Positions 10,438 through 22,848 of a stretch of 64,000 nt of DNA are shown here, piece by piece. The translations under genes and the position numbers were made by a program. The DNA is from Neonectria sp. B-13. Lineage: Eukaryota > Ascomycota > Sordariomycetes > Hypocreales > Nectriaceae. The notes below the pieces were generated by a model. It saw only the letters and a program-made list of their open reading frames with translations, had not been told where the DNA came from and ran no database searches. Every line of letters starts with the position of its first letter. Within the stretch, counting starts at the first letter, position 1. The stretch is from contig NOKP01000031.1 in assembly GCA_002682825.1 (NCBI GenBank), positions 434,001 to 498,000 of the forward strand. The letters are read 5' to 3'.

Positions 10438-13400
10438 ATTTTATGCACTAGGTGTTGACTTTCGATGATGGAAAGCACAAATGATTCGAGAAAGGCAAAA
10501 TGAAAAGATGGATGAGGGAGAGAAAAATATGTCGAAAAGGGGATGATAAGCGAATAATATAAACAAAATCAGCGACGTCGCCAGAACAGGCTTCTTAGAT
10601 ATCAGACATGAGATACAATTTTAGAACTCCCGTCCGCACGGTGATGCTGCTGCGGCATAATCGAGGAGTCGAGGACTGATTCAAGCGGAACTGGCAGAGG
10701 TGTGATCGACGAAATAAATTTGCCATCCCAACCACACGATATCACGAATCTCAGGGAGAACCGGGTCCAAGAATGCCACCCTCGCTCGTCCCACAAAAAT
10801 TTGGATGATCGGTAGGTCGCTTGCGACACGTCCTGCTTCGAGGTAGTCTCAGACAGTCCATATTCACTATTTTCACAAGCCATCAAGGCTCTATCACCAG
10901 TCATCAAGGAGGCGTAGAAGGGAAAGAGGGTCGCCAAGACAGGAAGCCCCCTGGACCCGGCGGCGCCGGATGTTTCGTTCCTTTATTAGATCTCTAAAAC
11001 GCACGGTTCGCGGCATATGAGGCTCAAAGGGCGGCAGGATTACCCGGCACTTATCCTCCAATCGGGCGGCGTCTCGAGATTCGCAGCATCCCCTTTTCGG
11101 GAGGGGGCCTTGATGTCAATCGTGGCGATCTCACTTTCTGGGCGTCAAACAATCACCGGAAGCTGGCCCTACCCCTGCCCAATGGCTTGGACCCCCACGG
11201 TCCGGTTCTGTTGACGACGACGACGGGGTGGCTTGACTATCTTTAGGTGCTTTGGCCCTCTTGCTAACGGGACGTGTAATGGAATGTCTTTATCCCCGAT
11301 TGCGAATCAAGCCCCACCGACACGAGAAACTGGTTTTCTTGGGCTATGCACCGCGCGTCGTGGCAGTGCAGATCCATAAGAAAAAATAAATGAAGGAGAT
11401 TTTTTCTCGAAGGGGAGCTAAAACAGGCACATGCAAAAACAAAAGAAAGAAAGAATGCTGCTCGATTATTGTTGGTGCTCGGTCATATGCGTCTGAATGC
11501 CTTCCCTCGACCTCAGTGGACGGCTGTCCGGCACCAGCAATGCAACCATTGATAAGGTTGTAAACAAACTTATTGCAAAGACAGCATCAACTAAGGCTAA
11601 AAATACTCTAAAAGACAGCATTGATTTTAGTTCATTTTCTTTTCCTTTAGGAAGGTCAGAGTGAGTTGTTTCAGCGTTAGCGCAATATTGAAACATCATA
11701 GACTAAAACTGTCACATATTACATTTACGGGTATCGGCAGGCTAAGACGGATTTCCTTCCTAACGGACCTTCTAGATCCTGTCTCAAAGATTGGGTCCAC
11801 CAAATCTGGTTTCAAAGGTCGGACCCATCAAATCCGGTCTCAGGACCGTCGGACCATCTGTCGCATTGACCTCATATCAGCCCCTAGGATAGCAAGGCCT
11901 CTCTATATATAGAGTATAGATTCCACGTAGATGACACCGTCGTTATCTGCGTCATCCGGCAGCCTAGGCCACTCTGGTGTCCTAGACAACACCGGCAGCG
12001 AACGCGCGCCTTCCATATTGATATCACGGCTCTCCTCTGCGAGATGTGTTTTCGTCACCTGCCTTGCTTCGATGGTGGCTGAGGCGGCGGATGTTCTGAG
12101 AGATACTGACCTCTAGGACCATGCGCCTCACACGAAGTGGCCCACGTAAACCGAAGCGGGCGAGGCCGGGATCCGACATTGACATCGAAGTCATCTCTCC
12201 TATTGTCCGGTCACCCTCTAATGGGCTTCCTCTTAGCTGGAAGACGACGGCTACGCTTGTTGCCAAAGGTCCGAGGCTTGTGCATTTGCCTCTCCCCTGG
12301 CCCTCATCGGCACTAGTCCAGCTAGCCAAAGGGTCGTCGATGACAGGTCGCGGCTCCCCAGCCTTTGTCTGATAACCCATCTGAGGCAGGTCGGGGGTGG
12401 GGGAGGTGCGAACCGCATCGTTTCTTGGCAAGTTGTGCTGCCCGTCGCCTTCGTTCAAGCTTCTCCGGTCGGTAGTTGGACCGTCAGATTCCCCCGCGAT
12501 GCTTTGAGCAGGAACATGGAAAGGCTGATTGGCTTTGCGTGAACCTGCGACACCCAAATTGTCATCGTGGGCACCACAGCTGTGGATATCGTCGCATCCG
12601 TCGTGCGGCAACGCACATCGAACTTCGTGTTGTAAAGGAGGAACAGAATGGCCGGTGGACGCCAAACCAGTTTTACATATATTCCTATCTTTTCTTTGCA
12701 TAACTTTGTTCTTTTCGAGCAATGTAAAGAACGGCGTTGGTGAGGCCGATACAGGTAAATCATCAGAGCTGTATTGACAGCGGCAGATGGTCCAAGATGG
12801 GGGGCGGCCGGCGGTTGCTCCGTTTTGCCGACTGTTGACGCAGCTGACGTGCTCATGCTTTTGGTATGGCTACTTTCATAGTGCCCTTTGGCGGTTTCCT
12901 AGGCCTTGAGTGATGCTAGAATATCTTAGCTTTCAAGATCCATTCTGGGTGGTCGAGAGAGAGCGTACCTTGTAAGCATTTCTGAACTAGTACGCCGAGT
13001 TCTTCAAGACCAACCATCTTCCCGGCTTGAAGTTGCCGCATCAGCCCTCGCACTTGTTTCCGAGGCCGTGAAACCATCTCGGGATGCACAAGTCGCCGTC
13101 TAACCTGAGAGGTTACTGCCGAGGAACCATGTCAGGGTCTCCGGGTTCATGCCCTCCTTTGGAGGAGATGACCGCTCCTCATTCAGAGAGCCAATCATAT
13201 CGGGTGGGAGGGCGTTTGACCTCTTTTCCGACGATCAAGTGGAGGACAAGTAACAACAAGACCAGATGCTGGATACGGCGGCTACTAAGAACAGGTGTAT
13301 AAGGGAGACAGTTTTAGGAAAATGGGCCATCGCTTGTTCTCCTTCTAGGTGTAGCAATTACATTTCCTCGGATATCTATGTAGTATTCTAGGTGACCATA

Positions 13401-14228
13401 TGAATACATACCGTCCACAAACATTTTTAAGGGTCTCCCGGGTTGTTGGGCCTTGTTAGGCCTACCTGGTACCTGCTTTGAAAACGTCTCATTGCTCTGC
13501 CTACCCGTCCGCGTTCGGCCACTTTGCGGTGGAAGATGCAACCGGATCTCCAAAGCTGGCTGTTCCAGTGGAATCACGGGAACAGACGTGAAGCTTGGGC
13601 AGTCAGGATCAACAAGTAAGCAGACAACCCTAACTGCTGGGTTAAACTGTACGCACGAAGACCGCAGGGCCCAGAAGCGGAGTCAGGAGCGAGTAAGTGA
13701 GAAAGGGTGAGGGGAAAGCCGATGAGGGATGCGCGGACTAAGGCGGGCTGATGTACCGCTGAGCCGGCTGGCGTACCAACTTCGTGTGCGGTCTTGCAGC
13801 GAGGATGACCGAGGGTGCGCTGGCCAAATGCACCTCTCTTTTCTTACGTTCGTCGCAGGTGGAGAAGCCGAGACGAAAGAAATGAAACCATCTGCAAAGG
13901 ATGGAATTTTATGAGCAAGTGTCACAGGTTCCGAAATGTTGGGGCTTGTGTCGTTGTATTAGACAATGCTTGCGTTGAAGACTGAAGATTCGGTGGCTCG
14001 GGGTGACATAGTTGCACTGGGCTAATTCGTTACGATGCAGATAAGTAAGTGGTTGTCTCCGTGAAATGGATTGGTCATCTCGTACTATGGTTGCAGCACT
14101 AAGACGTCGGTTCGGAAAGAAGAACCAGGAGAAAGAGTTTCACCAAGATAGATGCGGGACTAGCCCTCCTGTGATTAAATGCCAGATGCTAAATGTCATT
14201 TCTATAATATTTAATACTATCACCTCTA
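10438..14228. other. long gene-poor interval with relic-like sequence
   Basis: No supported gene in 3.8 kb. The first few hundred bases are the leader/promoter of the transporter. At about 11785-11855 an imperfect tandem motif occurs (GGGTCCACCAAATCTGG and GGACCCATCAAATCCGG), followed by a palindromic TCTATATATAGA at about 11899. Overlapping ORFs on both strands at 12024-12722 have no recognisable domain. The whole interval could be degraded repeat DNA, but no terminal repeats or transposase motifs were found. Confidence 0.4.
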
Positions 14229-15245
14229 TTAACAATCGAAACAAGCGAGATCCCAGTAAACACCCCCACCCTGTTTAGTCATTGCCAACCACTGAACGGA
14301 GGACCGAAGAAGCCCACAGACATAGCCGTGATCAAAGTCGAGCATGGCCGCATAGCAACCATCAGTATTGTCACAAGCTACGTTGCAGAGACCCTGCTCA
14401 GTGATCCCTGGCAAAGTAGTGATAACGACCTTGTCTCGTGATAGGAGAGTTCCTGTATTGTAACAGATGGCTCCGCGAGGTTTGGGTTGCACTTGGGTAA
14501 CTGCTGTGCAAGTTTTTGACGTTCGAGTCGTTGACACGCCACTACAGCTAAAGCAGCCAACATCCCAGTAGACACCTCCCCCCTGACTCGTAACAGAAAA
14601 CGCGCCAACCGGGGATCGAAGGAGGTTACAGTTGAAGCTATGATCAAAGTCAAGCATGGCCGCTTTGCAACCTTGCGTGTCAAAGCAAGCCTGTTGACAA
14701 GCGTTCTGGTCATGAATCTCCGACAGTGTCGTCATGATGTACTTTTCCCGTGAGATGAGAGTCCCTGTATTGTAGCAAGTGAGGCGAGGAGGATCAGGCT
14801 GGATCCATTTCCATGACTCGCAGATGCTCGGGGCTGCGGTAGTCTCCGGTGCGAGGGAACTGGACGCCGAGGTCGAGGCCGAGAAACTGGGAGAGAGTGT
14901 GACGGTAGGCTGGGAGGAACTGGCGACAATAGAAATTGTAGGCTCCGAGGAACTTGGTTCGGGCGTAGTCGTGGCTTCAGAAGAACTCAAACTGAGAGTA
15001 GCGGAAGTCTCTGATGTGCTGATTGTGGAAGTCTCGGATGAAGTCTCAGAGGAAGTCTCAATTGTCGTAGAGGAACCCTCGGAGAAACCTAGACTGAGGC
15101 CAGTCGAAGCAAGATCGGAATCGCTTTCGGAAGTGGAGGAGATGTCGGCCGTAGTTGGCGTGGTGTTGACGTTGCAAGGACCAGCGTTGACCCCCGCGGC
15201 GACAAGAGCTGTGAGGATAACGGCGAAATATTTTATGGACATCAT
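14229..15245 (-). CDS. secreted protein with Ser/Thr-rich stalk and two PAN/Apple-like modules
   Basis: A single 338-aa ORF. Residues 1-21 are a signal peptide (hydrophobic FAVILTALVAAG then VNAG). Residues ~25-150 are a Ser/Thr-rich, low-complexity stalk likely to be O-glycosylated. Two homologous Cys-rich modules follow, about 158-235 and 258-338. Each contains CYNTGTL(I/L)SR(E/D)K, a CxxAC pair, GCxAAMLDFDH and GGGVYWD(V/L)xCF. This pattern resembles PAN/Apple-type modules of fungal secreted proteins, which mediate protein-protein or carbohydrate binding. The exact family is not certain. No GPI-like hydrophobic C-terminus is present; the protein ends at FDC, so it is probably released or wall-associated. 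The pair of modules looks like an internal duplication. Confidence 0.82.
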   Translation of the reverse strand: MMSIKYFAVILTALVAAGVNAGPCNVNTTPTTADISSTSESDSDLASTGLSLGFSEGSSTTIETSSETSSETSTISTSETSATLSLSSSEATTTPEPSSSEPTISIVASSSQPTVTLSPSFSASTSASSSLAPETTAAPSICESWKWIQPDPPRLTCYNTGTLISREKYIMTTLSEIHDQNACQQACFDTQGCKAAMLDFDHSFNCNLLRSPVGAFSVTSQGGGVYWDVGCFSCSGVSTTRTSKTCTAVTQVQPKPRGAICYNTGTLLSRDKVVITTLPGITEQGLCNVACDNTDGCYAAMLDFDHGYVCGLLRSSVQWLAMTKQGGGVYWDLACFDC

Positions 15246-15949
15246 CGTGGGAAGCCGGGTCGTGAAAGAAGACAGAGACCGATTTCAAGGCCCCCTGGAC
15301 AGGAGAAGGTTGGATGTTTTTATTGATGCGAGTCAAAAACTGCCAAGCTGTGGCGTAAGCCCTCAGTCGATAGTCGGAAATAGCGGCATATTAACATGGC
15401 TGGGCTGAGTCCCCACACACGGTTAACCCAAATTACCCCTGAAAAGCCCTATGAGGTCTTTAAAATAATGAGCGGTAAAACCTCAAAAGGAAAAAGGAAA
15501 AGGAAGGAAATCATACGCAGTACAGATAATGGTGTGTTTGGAATGTGAAGCATGACATCGCTCGGGATATTATACAACGCTTGGCATATTAGCTCCATAA
15601 CCTCCTTCAATTGGAATTTTCCGAGCACGCGCTGTTGGTTCCCCATCTAGATTGCACACCAACAACGCTAATACATGCTACTGAAAACGTGGTGAAGACA
15701 CTAAGGATGATAAAGACAAATGCCCGAGAGCTAAGCGATGTCGTGACTAGTCGCCGCTCACCGCCGCAATACTGGTGCTGGACCCTGATTGACAGCAGAG
15801 CCCTCCTACGTAAGTAGTACCACGACTGTCAAAACTCCATTAAAGTGGCCGCAGACATAGATTCTGTCGCTGGTATGTCCCGATCGGCCTCGAGCACTTA
15901 GGGTGTTATTCATTTCGAAGTCTCTGAAGAATCAAACAATATCCATTGC
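15246..15949. other. intergenic, PAN-protein promoter
   Basis: No gene is recognised. Short ORFs around 15449-15817 lack family features. Confidence 0.5.
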
Positions 15950-17431
15950 CTAGACAGTCTTCTCCAACACAAACCCAGACTCCCTGCTCACATCCTCGAC
16001 GGCCTGCTTAAGTAACGAGACCATCTGGTAAAGCTCTGCCTCAGTCACGATGTACGGTGGACACATCATGAGATGCTCTACATGGACCTCGCCGGCCCTG
16101 CCCAGGTTCCCCAGGATGTTCAAGCCCAGCTCCAGGGCACGTACAACAACCTTGTCGCAAAAGGCAGTACCAGGCTCGAATGGTATCTTGCTGCGTTTGT
16201 CCCGCATAAACTCAACGGCCCAGAAAAGACCGCGGCCCCGGATGTTTCCCACGAGCTCCAACGGTCCTAGCTCTTGTTCTAGGATGTTCCCTAGTTTTTG
16301 GCCCATGGCGGTGACGTTGTCCAGGAGGTTCTCGTTTTCGATGATTTCTTGCACCGCAATTGCGGCAGCACAGGCAGTGGGATGTGCCTAGTCTCATCAG
16401 TAACAAGTCAAGTTCGCGGTGAAAGTCATCTTGTACCTGGAACGTGTGCCCATGAAGTAGTCCACCTGATCCAGCGGCCAGAGCCTCGAAAATATGCTCC
16501 CGTAGAAGAACGCCTGAAAGAGGGACGAAGCCACCTCCCAAAGCTTTCCCGATCATCTGAATATCTGGTCCGGAAATCCCCTCCTGTTCCCACGCATGCA
16601 TCGTGCCTGTCTTTCCCATCCCACACATAATCTATAATTGGTTTTAGTAAAATGTCTCACGAGAACTTATTTCCTACATACCTCGTCGAGAATGAGTAAT
16701 ATTTCATACTTATCGCAAAGCGCTCGCACAGCTTTGAAGTAGCCCGGCACTGCGGTAACACAACCCAACGTTGTACCCGTCACTGTCTCGGCGATGAATG
16801 CCGAGACATTTTCTGGCCCGAGCCGCAGTATCTGTTCTTCCAACTGAGCGGCCAACCGTAGCGCGTACTCCTCGGTGCTCTCGTTCTGTCTCTGAAGCCG
16901 GTAACTATAACAGGGATCAACGAAAACCACATTGGTCGATATCCAGTTGGAATAAATGGCTCGTCGCTCCTCGTGGCCAGAGACGCAGAGAGCGCCGATA
17001 GTGTTTCCGTGGTAGCTCTGCTTGCGCGCAATCATGTACTTCTTCTGCGGCTGGCCTTTCTCGGCCCAGTACTGCGTTGCGAGCTTGATGGCCGCGTCGG
17101 TGGCTTCGCTTCCGGAGTTGACGAAAATCGCCTTGGACAAGCCCCCAGGGCGATGCTTCAGCAGCAAAGAGGCCAGATCTTCGGCCGCGTCGCAAGTGAA
17201 GCGGGCACCGGAGTACACGTAGGCCACTTTGTTGATTTGGCGAGCGATTGCCTCGGCGATCTCAGGTCTGCCCTGTCCGATGCAGGAGACTGCAGGTCCG
17301 GCGGAAGCATCGAGGATGACTCTTCCAGATTCAAGAAAGAGGGAGACACCTGAAGCCCTCACGACCCTTTCCGGCCGTGCTTGAAAAGAGCGATGAAGAA
17401 TGTTGGACTTGGTCACAAAGGGGTGCGCCAT
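15950..17431 (-). CDS. class III PLP-dependent aminotransferase
   Basis: Exons 16682-17431, 16437-16631 and 15950-16387 with introns at 16632-16681 (GTATGT...TATAG, phase 0) and 16388-16436 (GTACAA...CTAG, phase 0) give about 460 aa, a normal length for the family. The start is the ATG at 17431 (MAHPFVTKSN); the frame is open further upstream but only from a TTG. Hallmarks are FVNSGSEATDAAIKLA for phosphate binding, SYHGNT, the ILDE Asp (about residue 249) that contacts the pyridine nitrogen, and IGKALGGGFVPLS with the Schiff-base lysine at about 279. The spliced third exon opens with AHPTACAAAIAV, completing the family pattern. It transfers amino groups between an omega- or alpha-amino compound and a keto acid using pyridoxal phosphate. 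The specific substrate cannot be read. No targeting peptide is evident. Confidence 0.92.
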
Positions 17432-18495
17432 GGCTTCTGTGCTCCGATACGCCTGTGTCTGTTCCAAGTTCGGTACTGATCAAAAATAAAATAACAAGCC
17501 AAAGTCGAATTCACAATGGAGATACTGGCACGCCTATCTATTGCCGTGGAGGTGTGGGGTATTTTGCAATTTATCCCTATCATTGATTGCCGAAATGCGG
17601 CCCTGAACAAAGTCTCGATAAGCCCGTGGAGCCAGGCAAAGGATGGCTTGTTCGGTGTTCCTTGCCAATCGAGGTTTAGTCTATCTAGTCTACTGTGGTA
17701 TTCGGAGACGAAACTCAAGTGACACGTGACCTAACACAGGCTGCCGCTTTTATGGCTCTTCATCAGCCCTCCTTCAGTCCCCCGTCAGCCCCATTCAGCT
17801 CTCCTCACCCCTTGTGCTGAGCACTGAGACAGTGCCACTCTTGCGCCCATTTCTGGACCCAAACTTTGAGTCTACGCCAGCTACTCTGGCTTGACAAATG
17901 CTATAACAACCCAACCGAGGTCAACCTCCGGTCCCCTTTTGGTATCAGGATCCCGATTTTTGATCCTTTAACAAAAGTCCCAGAATTTGGCTCTGATTGA
18001 GTTCCGATGTAAGGTCCCTCGCTGCGAAGGACTAATTGCGTTGCTGTGATAAGCAATCTAGCACTTGGCCCGATTGAGCGCCCTTACTAAGGGAAAGGCG
18101 CGATTTCTATAACTTCTTAATTAAGCCTAGTGTCATCACGTGACATCCTTCAAGGCATGTGGCAGGCTGTCACATTTAACAGAGATATTGCTAGCCGAGC
18201 TGAACTCTTAACGCGACGCAGCCAGACAGTCACCAATAGCGCCGGAAACCCCGCTTGTGTGCGGGGGTACGAGCTACCGTGCGAAAGCCCATGAGACCCA
18301 GCTGTAAATGTCACCTTTGGTTTGGATTGGCATATGTAGGATACTGCATGTAGACACATTTACATTCCACCTTGTAACAGACACTACATCTCTGCTTTCA
18401 CTTTTTACTATAGCACCTTCTGCGGATAAAACCTCAAGATTCTTCAAATCAATTATTTACCATAATTACAACTTCTTTTATTATGATTATTTCCT
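17432..18495. other. intergenic between divergent genes
   Basis: Upstream regions of the aminotransferase (minus) and of the decayed gene starting at 18496 (plus). About 18400-18495 is an AT-rich leader-like stretch. No other gene is recognised. Confidence 0.5.
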
Positions 18496-19642
18496 ATGAT
18501 GCCTTGGATGACTGAAGATGAGGCGGCAGCCGAAGTCGACAAATGGAGGGTTAACTACAAAGAGTTTAAGCCAGCTCTTGTCACCTGAAAGGCCTTGTGG
18601 GCCATGTACAAGGAGGAAACCCATGGCTGGGCTGCTTAGCTGCCAAAATGGGCGTCAAAGCTGCCAGCTCCGTCTTGACTGGGTCCGGAGCCTTCAGTGT
18701 CATTGAATGATTGGGCGACACTCTCAAAGAAAAGGCTGAAGAACACATGGTTGAAAAGGTCCTGGGGAGTGGCATTGACTACATTGCTGGCGCACATGTA
18801 GCGAAATACAACGACAAATACAGGATCTCAGCCAGAAAGGACTTCGCCACAAAGGTTGCTTCTGGTTTCCTGACCATCATGGTCGCGGCCGTTGGTGGCA
18901 CTCTGACTGCTGTATTAGGAGGCACTACAGCCGTGATAACCGCCATAGCCCTACTTGTCTGGATTGGCAAGGAGAATGAGGCTGACAAGCGTGACCGCTG
19001 GCACAGCATCATCGACTGCGCCATGGGCAAGTACAATGACCTTCGCCACAGGAAGCTTCTCGAGATCAACAAGAAACATCGTACAGAGCTTGAGCAGTGT
19101 GTCATGAGTAATGCGTTTCATGATCTCGAGGACGCTAAGCTTGTGAGGTCGTATGAGTGGAAAATGGTAACAATACCATCAGAGCGCGGTATCCCAAGAA
19201 AAGCCTGCAGCAGCTCTGGGCAGCTTTGAAGAAGATTATTGGTGAAGAGCTGGCTGCCAAGGTCTGACTCATCGATGTCCTCGAGGTTGCCCGAGTATAC
19301 TCGGTAGAGACTAAGAATCTCTGGAACAACAATCAAGCGCATCCGTTCAACGAACTTGAAATTAAACACTTTATGCAGTTACAAATCGACAGCCACGTTG
19401 AGGTGGACAAAGTCCTTACAACCAGCTCGCAGAAAGCTTTGGAAGTTCTCAGGGAGCGTATGGCGAACCAATACGGTGAAGTGACTCAGATTGAAGAAAA
19501 AGAAGAAGACTATAAAGAGGAGGAGATGACTAAAGACGAAGCCAGGCTTAACGACGCAAACGCGGGAGTATCTGTCCCTAGTAGCTACATCGAACCTAAG
19601 AGTAATGTTAGACATGTTTCGAAGGAGCGAAAGAAAGATTGA
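18496..19642 (+). pseudogene. decayed gene of unknown family with one hydrophobic segment
   Basis: Coding-like sequence runs through three broken segments. An ATG at 18496 opens MMPWMTEDEAAAEVDKW and stops after about 31 codons. A shifted frame (HLKGLVGHVQGGNPW) continues to a TGA at 18708-18710. The same frame then runs from 18711 to about 19175 with a hydrophobic stretch (residues like FLTIMVAAVGGTLTAVLGG, about 18865-18960) and a basic/acidic helical region. A further shift near 19175 and a TGA at about 19263 interrupt the remainder, which ends in an Glu/Lys-rich tail at 19642. No intron signals explain the breaks. I do not recognise the family. A gene that once encoded a membrane-associated protein of roughly 370 residues and is now inactive is the simplest reading. 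Confidence 0.6.
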
Positions 19643-20627
19643 ATATACTAGTTACAAATGCCATCATTATAAACTAAGTACATAACTTATCTCTGATGCT
19701 ATTACTGTGACTTGTGCTACTTGACAGGATGCGGTATTTCATATCAGTGCAGGTTGTTGACTGTGGCCTCGACTGTTACCGCCTTAGCGTTCTCCGTGTC
19801 CTCAATGTCTGGATACACAATGCCCTAAATTCCAGTGCGATCCGCTAGCTGTAGGCTGATGTGAGACCCACCAACTCGCTCAAAAAAGAATTCTCTTGAA
19901 GATGGCCGTGGGTAGTGTGATGGCTATCAAGGCAGAATATGGCTAGCTGGATCTGACTTGTGACTTAAAAGTGTCACCTGATATTCAGTTATGTAGTGAA
20001 AGCTAGTCTCCCTACCCTTTACATTAGTGGCTGGCTGAGCCCTCAACTGTGAGACACGGCTTGGCCCTCGCCAGCTCCTGACTGCCTGTTGGAATTAGCG
20101 GCCCTGCAGAAGTATTACAATTTGTGGCTGGCTGAAAGTAGCAGTTGGTTAGTATATATTGACTACAGTTCAGTAAGCATATCTTGCGCATCCACTGGCA
20201 TGCATTATGCATGCTTTGACCCTTCAGTGGCTAGCTGAAACTTACTAACTTGCTCCAAATTGAGAGACCCAGAGCCATATTTCTTGTCTCAAGGAGAGAG
20301 GGTCATGTCTGTGGTATTGACGGAAGTCGCCGGAGACCGAGAATTGGGGATAAACATAATACTTATCCTCTTATTCATAACCATCATAAATGCACCGTAA
20401 TCCATGTATCTTTGGTCACGATCAGTTACTCTGTTTTTCATCAAACCTATTGCAAGTACCTACCTCACAATTCCAGTCAACTTAAGTCTGTTACAAGCAT
20501 TCCTTTCGATATCATGTCGCATCCCACTTTTCGTAGGTCCTGTCCTCAACTTATATTTTATATCGATCCTGAGACATTCTGTTAACATCTTGCATACCTT
20601 ATACCGAACGTCGACAACACTTTACGT
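19643..20627. other. intergenic
   Basis: No gene is recognised. The copies of TGGCTGGCTGA/TGGCTAGCTGAA near 20026, 20128 and 20228 are short imperfect direct repeats. An ATG at 20514 opens 22 codons and might be a first exon of the next gene, but no matching splice was found. Confidence 0.4.
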
Positions 20628-22848
20628 TTGAATGAGGCCGATTTCTTGAAGAAGCTCAATTCATACACGATCGAGACCAAACCATCTCGTCGCCATGAAT
20701 ACAACTTACCCCTCGACAATGACGGCAACACGTTCACAGGTAAGCCTATATCCGGGCGAATCAAACGCTGCCCAAAGCTGACTTTTACAACCCCAGGAGG
20801 CTTTGTTGTAGAAGAAGAACAACAACCGCTTGAGCCCAAAATACCCTGTGATAATGGGCCAGACTTGACAAATCCTGCAGACAAAAAGACTTCGATCGTT
20901 GACAGACTCCATGAAAAGCGGCCTCTTGTTTGTTTGTATAAACTGACCCGGATAACCGCCAGTTAGCAGTGCCAACTGTCAAAGAGATAAACCCGTTAGA
21001 TCAGACCCCGCGACATGTATGTACCCTGTGCACTTTCTGCCAATGGGCTGTCTGATTGATCAAAAGGGTCCTTATAAGTATCTGCTTTTTACCTACAAGC
21101 TTGTCAACCCACCCAATACCATCGACCCAAACATAGCATTCATTTTCAGTGGAAGCAAGAACCAAATCGGCTCGCCTTCTATCAAGTCAGATACATTTAT
21201 TAGGCTGGAGGACTTATCCGACCGCATTGGCTACACGTGCGCCGACAAAGGAGCAATTACTTGGATCTTTGTTCAAGATTGGCTTACCTTCTTGGCACAT
21301 ACCAAGAACCACCAAAATGTCCCTGATATCCTTCGTTTCAACCAATCCGCAGACAAGTGGCTCAAGTCTAAGGAAAGACTCGATCTTCAAGAAAGATTTG
21401 ATGGGAGTCATCTCTTGATCAGCAATAATGTTGGAATGGTGATGCCTACCGACGGGGAGAAAAAGAAAGGAAAACCTCTCGCAAGTATTGACTTTCTCGT
21501 TAAACTCCTCCAGCCCGCTGAAGGCGACCATCTGGAAGGGGACATCATACGCTACATTTTTCGTCGATGGTGTGGTACGTACTTCCATTACACTTTCGGC
21601 TGCTCTGTCTCGGCCTGGACCAATTTGTTTTATGCTGACACTGTTGTTTAGGCGTCGCATACAAATCGGCTTTTGCAGTTAAAGAACCCTTCTCGGTGAA
21701 AGCAAGATTCGGGAAACTCCCACAAAATGTCCGGCCCACCTTTATTTATGCTTTTAGTGACAGCATCAAGCAAAATGTCGAAAAGTACCTGTCTGGCCAG
21801 GTACCAGGCCAACTGCTTGACAAGACGAAGAGCAGCCTGCAGGAGGCAGCTGAGAGATTCAAACAAGGTGACTTTGATAAGGTGTGGAGCGACAATATCG
21901 TGAAGGCTCACGAAACGGTGGAGGGAAAATTGGACATAAAAATCTACAAGAAGATCTTGCTGCATGGCGATTCAAGCCTTGTGGATCATGTGCTTCTCGG
22001 TCATCACCCTCAGGGACTATTTAGAGTTTACGTCTCCAAGGAAGATTACAAAAACATTCTGAAAGTAAATGGCTTTGAAGTGGCCCAGAGCCTTGTCCAG
22101 GAACCAACAAGACGTCCTCCAACTTCGACTTCTAAGGACCTGGCTTATGATATCAACAAGGAAATGAAGCTTGGCCCACTGTTGGCCCAGCCAACACGAA
22201 TCAAGATCACTACGACTCGAGAGAGAAGCGCGGCGAATATGCCACATTGCAAGACTCAAACTACTGTCATGGGTGGCTACAGTGCTAGATATGTAAGTAA
22301 GATACCTGGATTCTATCAAAATCTGACAATATATGACAGATTGCGAAAAGCTTGTGCGACTTTGAAGGAACCCGATCAGCTGAGGTATAGTTTTGCCTCC
22401 ATCTCAGAGTTCAAGATGTTGATCTAATGCATTCCTCAGTGGCTTCATCGTTCCGCGTACTCATTTGGCGGTATTTACGTCAAAGATATCCATAACAACG
22501 ATGTAGCGGGAAACCCCGACACATCCCAAGTGCCCGGAAACCTTGTTTTTGGGACATATGAATGCAACACAAAGATGATCAGGTATAGCTCATCTATCAA
22601 CTGTCAAGGTCGGCGCTGACTGCTTAGGTTATGAGTCCTATCTGGAACGACTTGCGCGTGACATGGATGTCGAAGTCGGTCTTGAGACGCATGTATTGTG
22701 CGTTTTTGAAAATGACGTTCCATGGCTAGTCTCATGTTTGTTTTACGACTGGGCGTTCAAGCTCCCCCAACATAAGGGATATTCTTTGAACCAAGGCCAA
22801 GTATTTTATATGTTTTCTCAACATTATCCTTCTTTGTTTGAGGTTTGA
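20628..22848 (+). CDS. orphan multi-exon gene, 5' and 3' ends doubtful
   Basis: Protein-like sequence continues over 2.2 kb with good introns at 20740-20796 (GTAAGC...CCAG), 21575-21651 (GTACGT...TTTAG), 22293-22339 (GTAAGT...GACAG) and 22385-22439 (GTATAG...CTCAG); at least one more junction lies between about 20920 and 21070. The middle part (about 21652-22292) is a soluble, Lys-rich region; after splicing it joins SLCDFEGTRSAE to WLHRSAYSFGGIYVKD and TYECNTKMI. I recognise no family. Two oddities: no in-frame ATG is found for the first exon, and splicing the perfect-looking last intron (22583-22627) produces an immediate stop at 22632-22634, whereas the following sequence up to 22848 reads as protein only in another frame. 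The gene may end early, use another first exon, or be in early decay. Confidence 0.5.

Noticed and set aside
10602..10937. 111-codon minus-strand ORF upstream of the transporter
   Set aside because: No recognised family; likely part of the leader/promoter.
12024..12722. 232-codon minus-strand ORF
   Set aside because: Open on both strands, no family, low sequence complexity in places; not enough to call a gene.
22385..22442. Premature TAA in the orphan gene
   Set aside because: The stop lies inside a good intron (GTATAG...CTCAG); splicing removes it.
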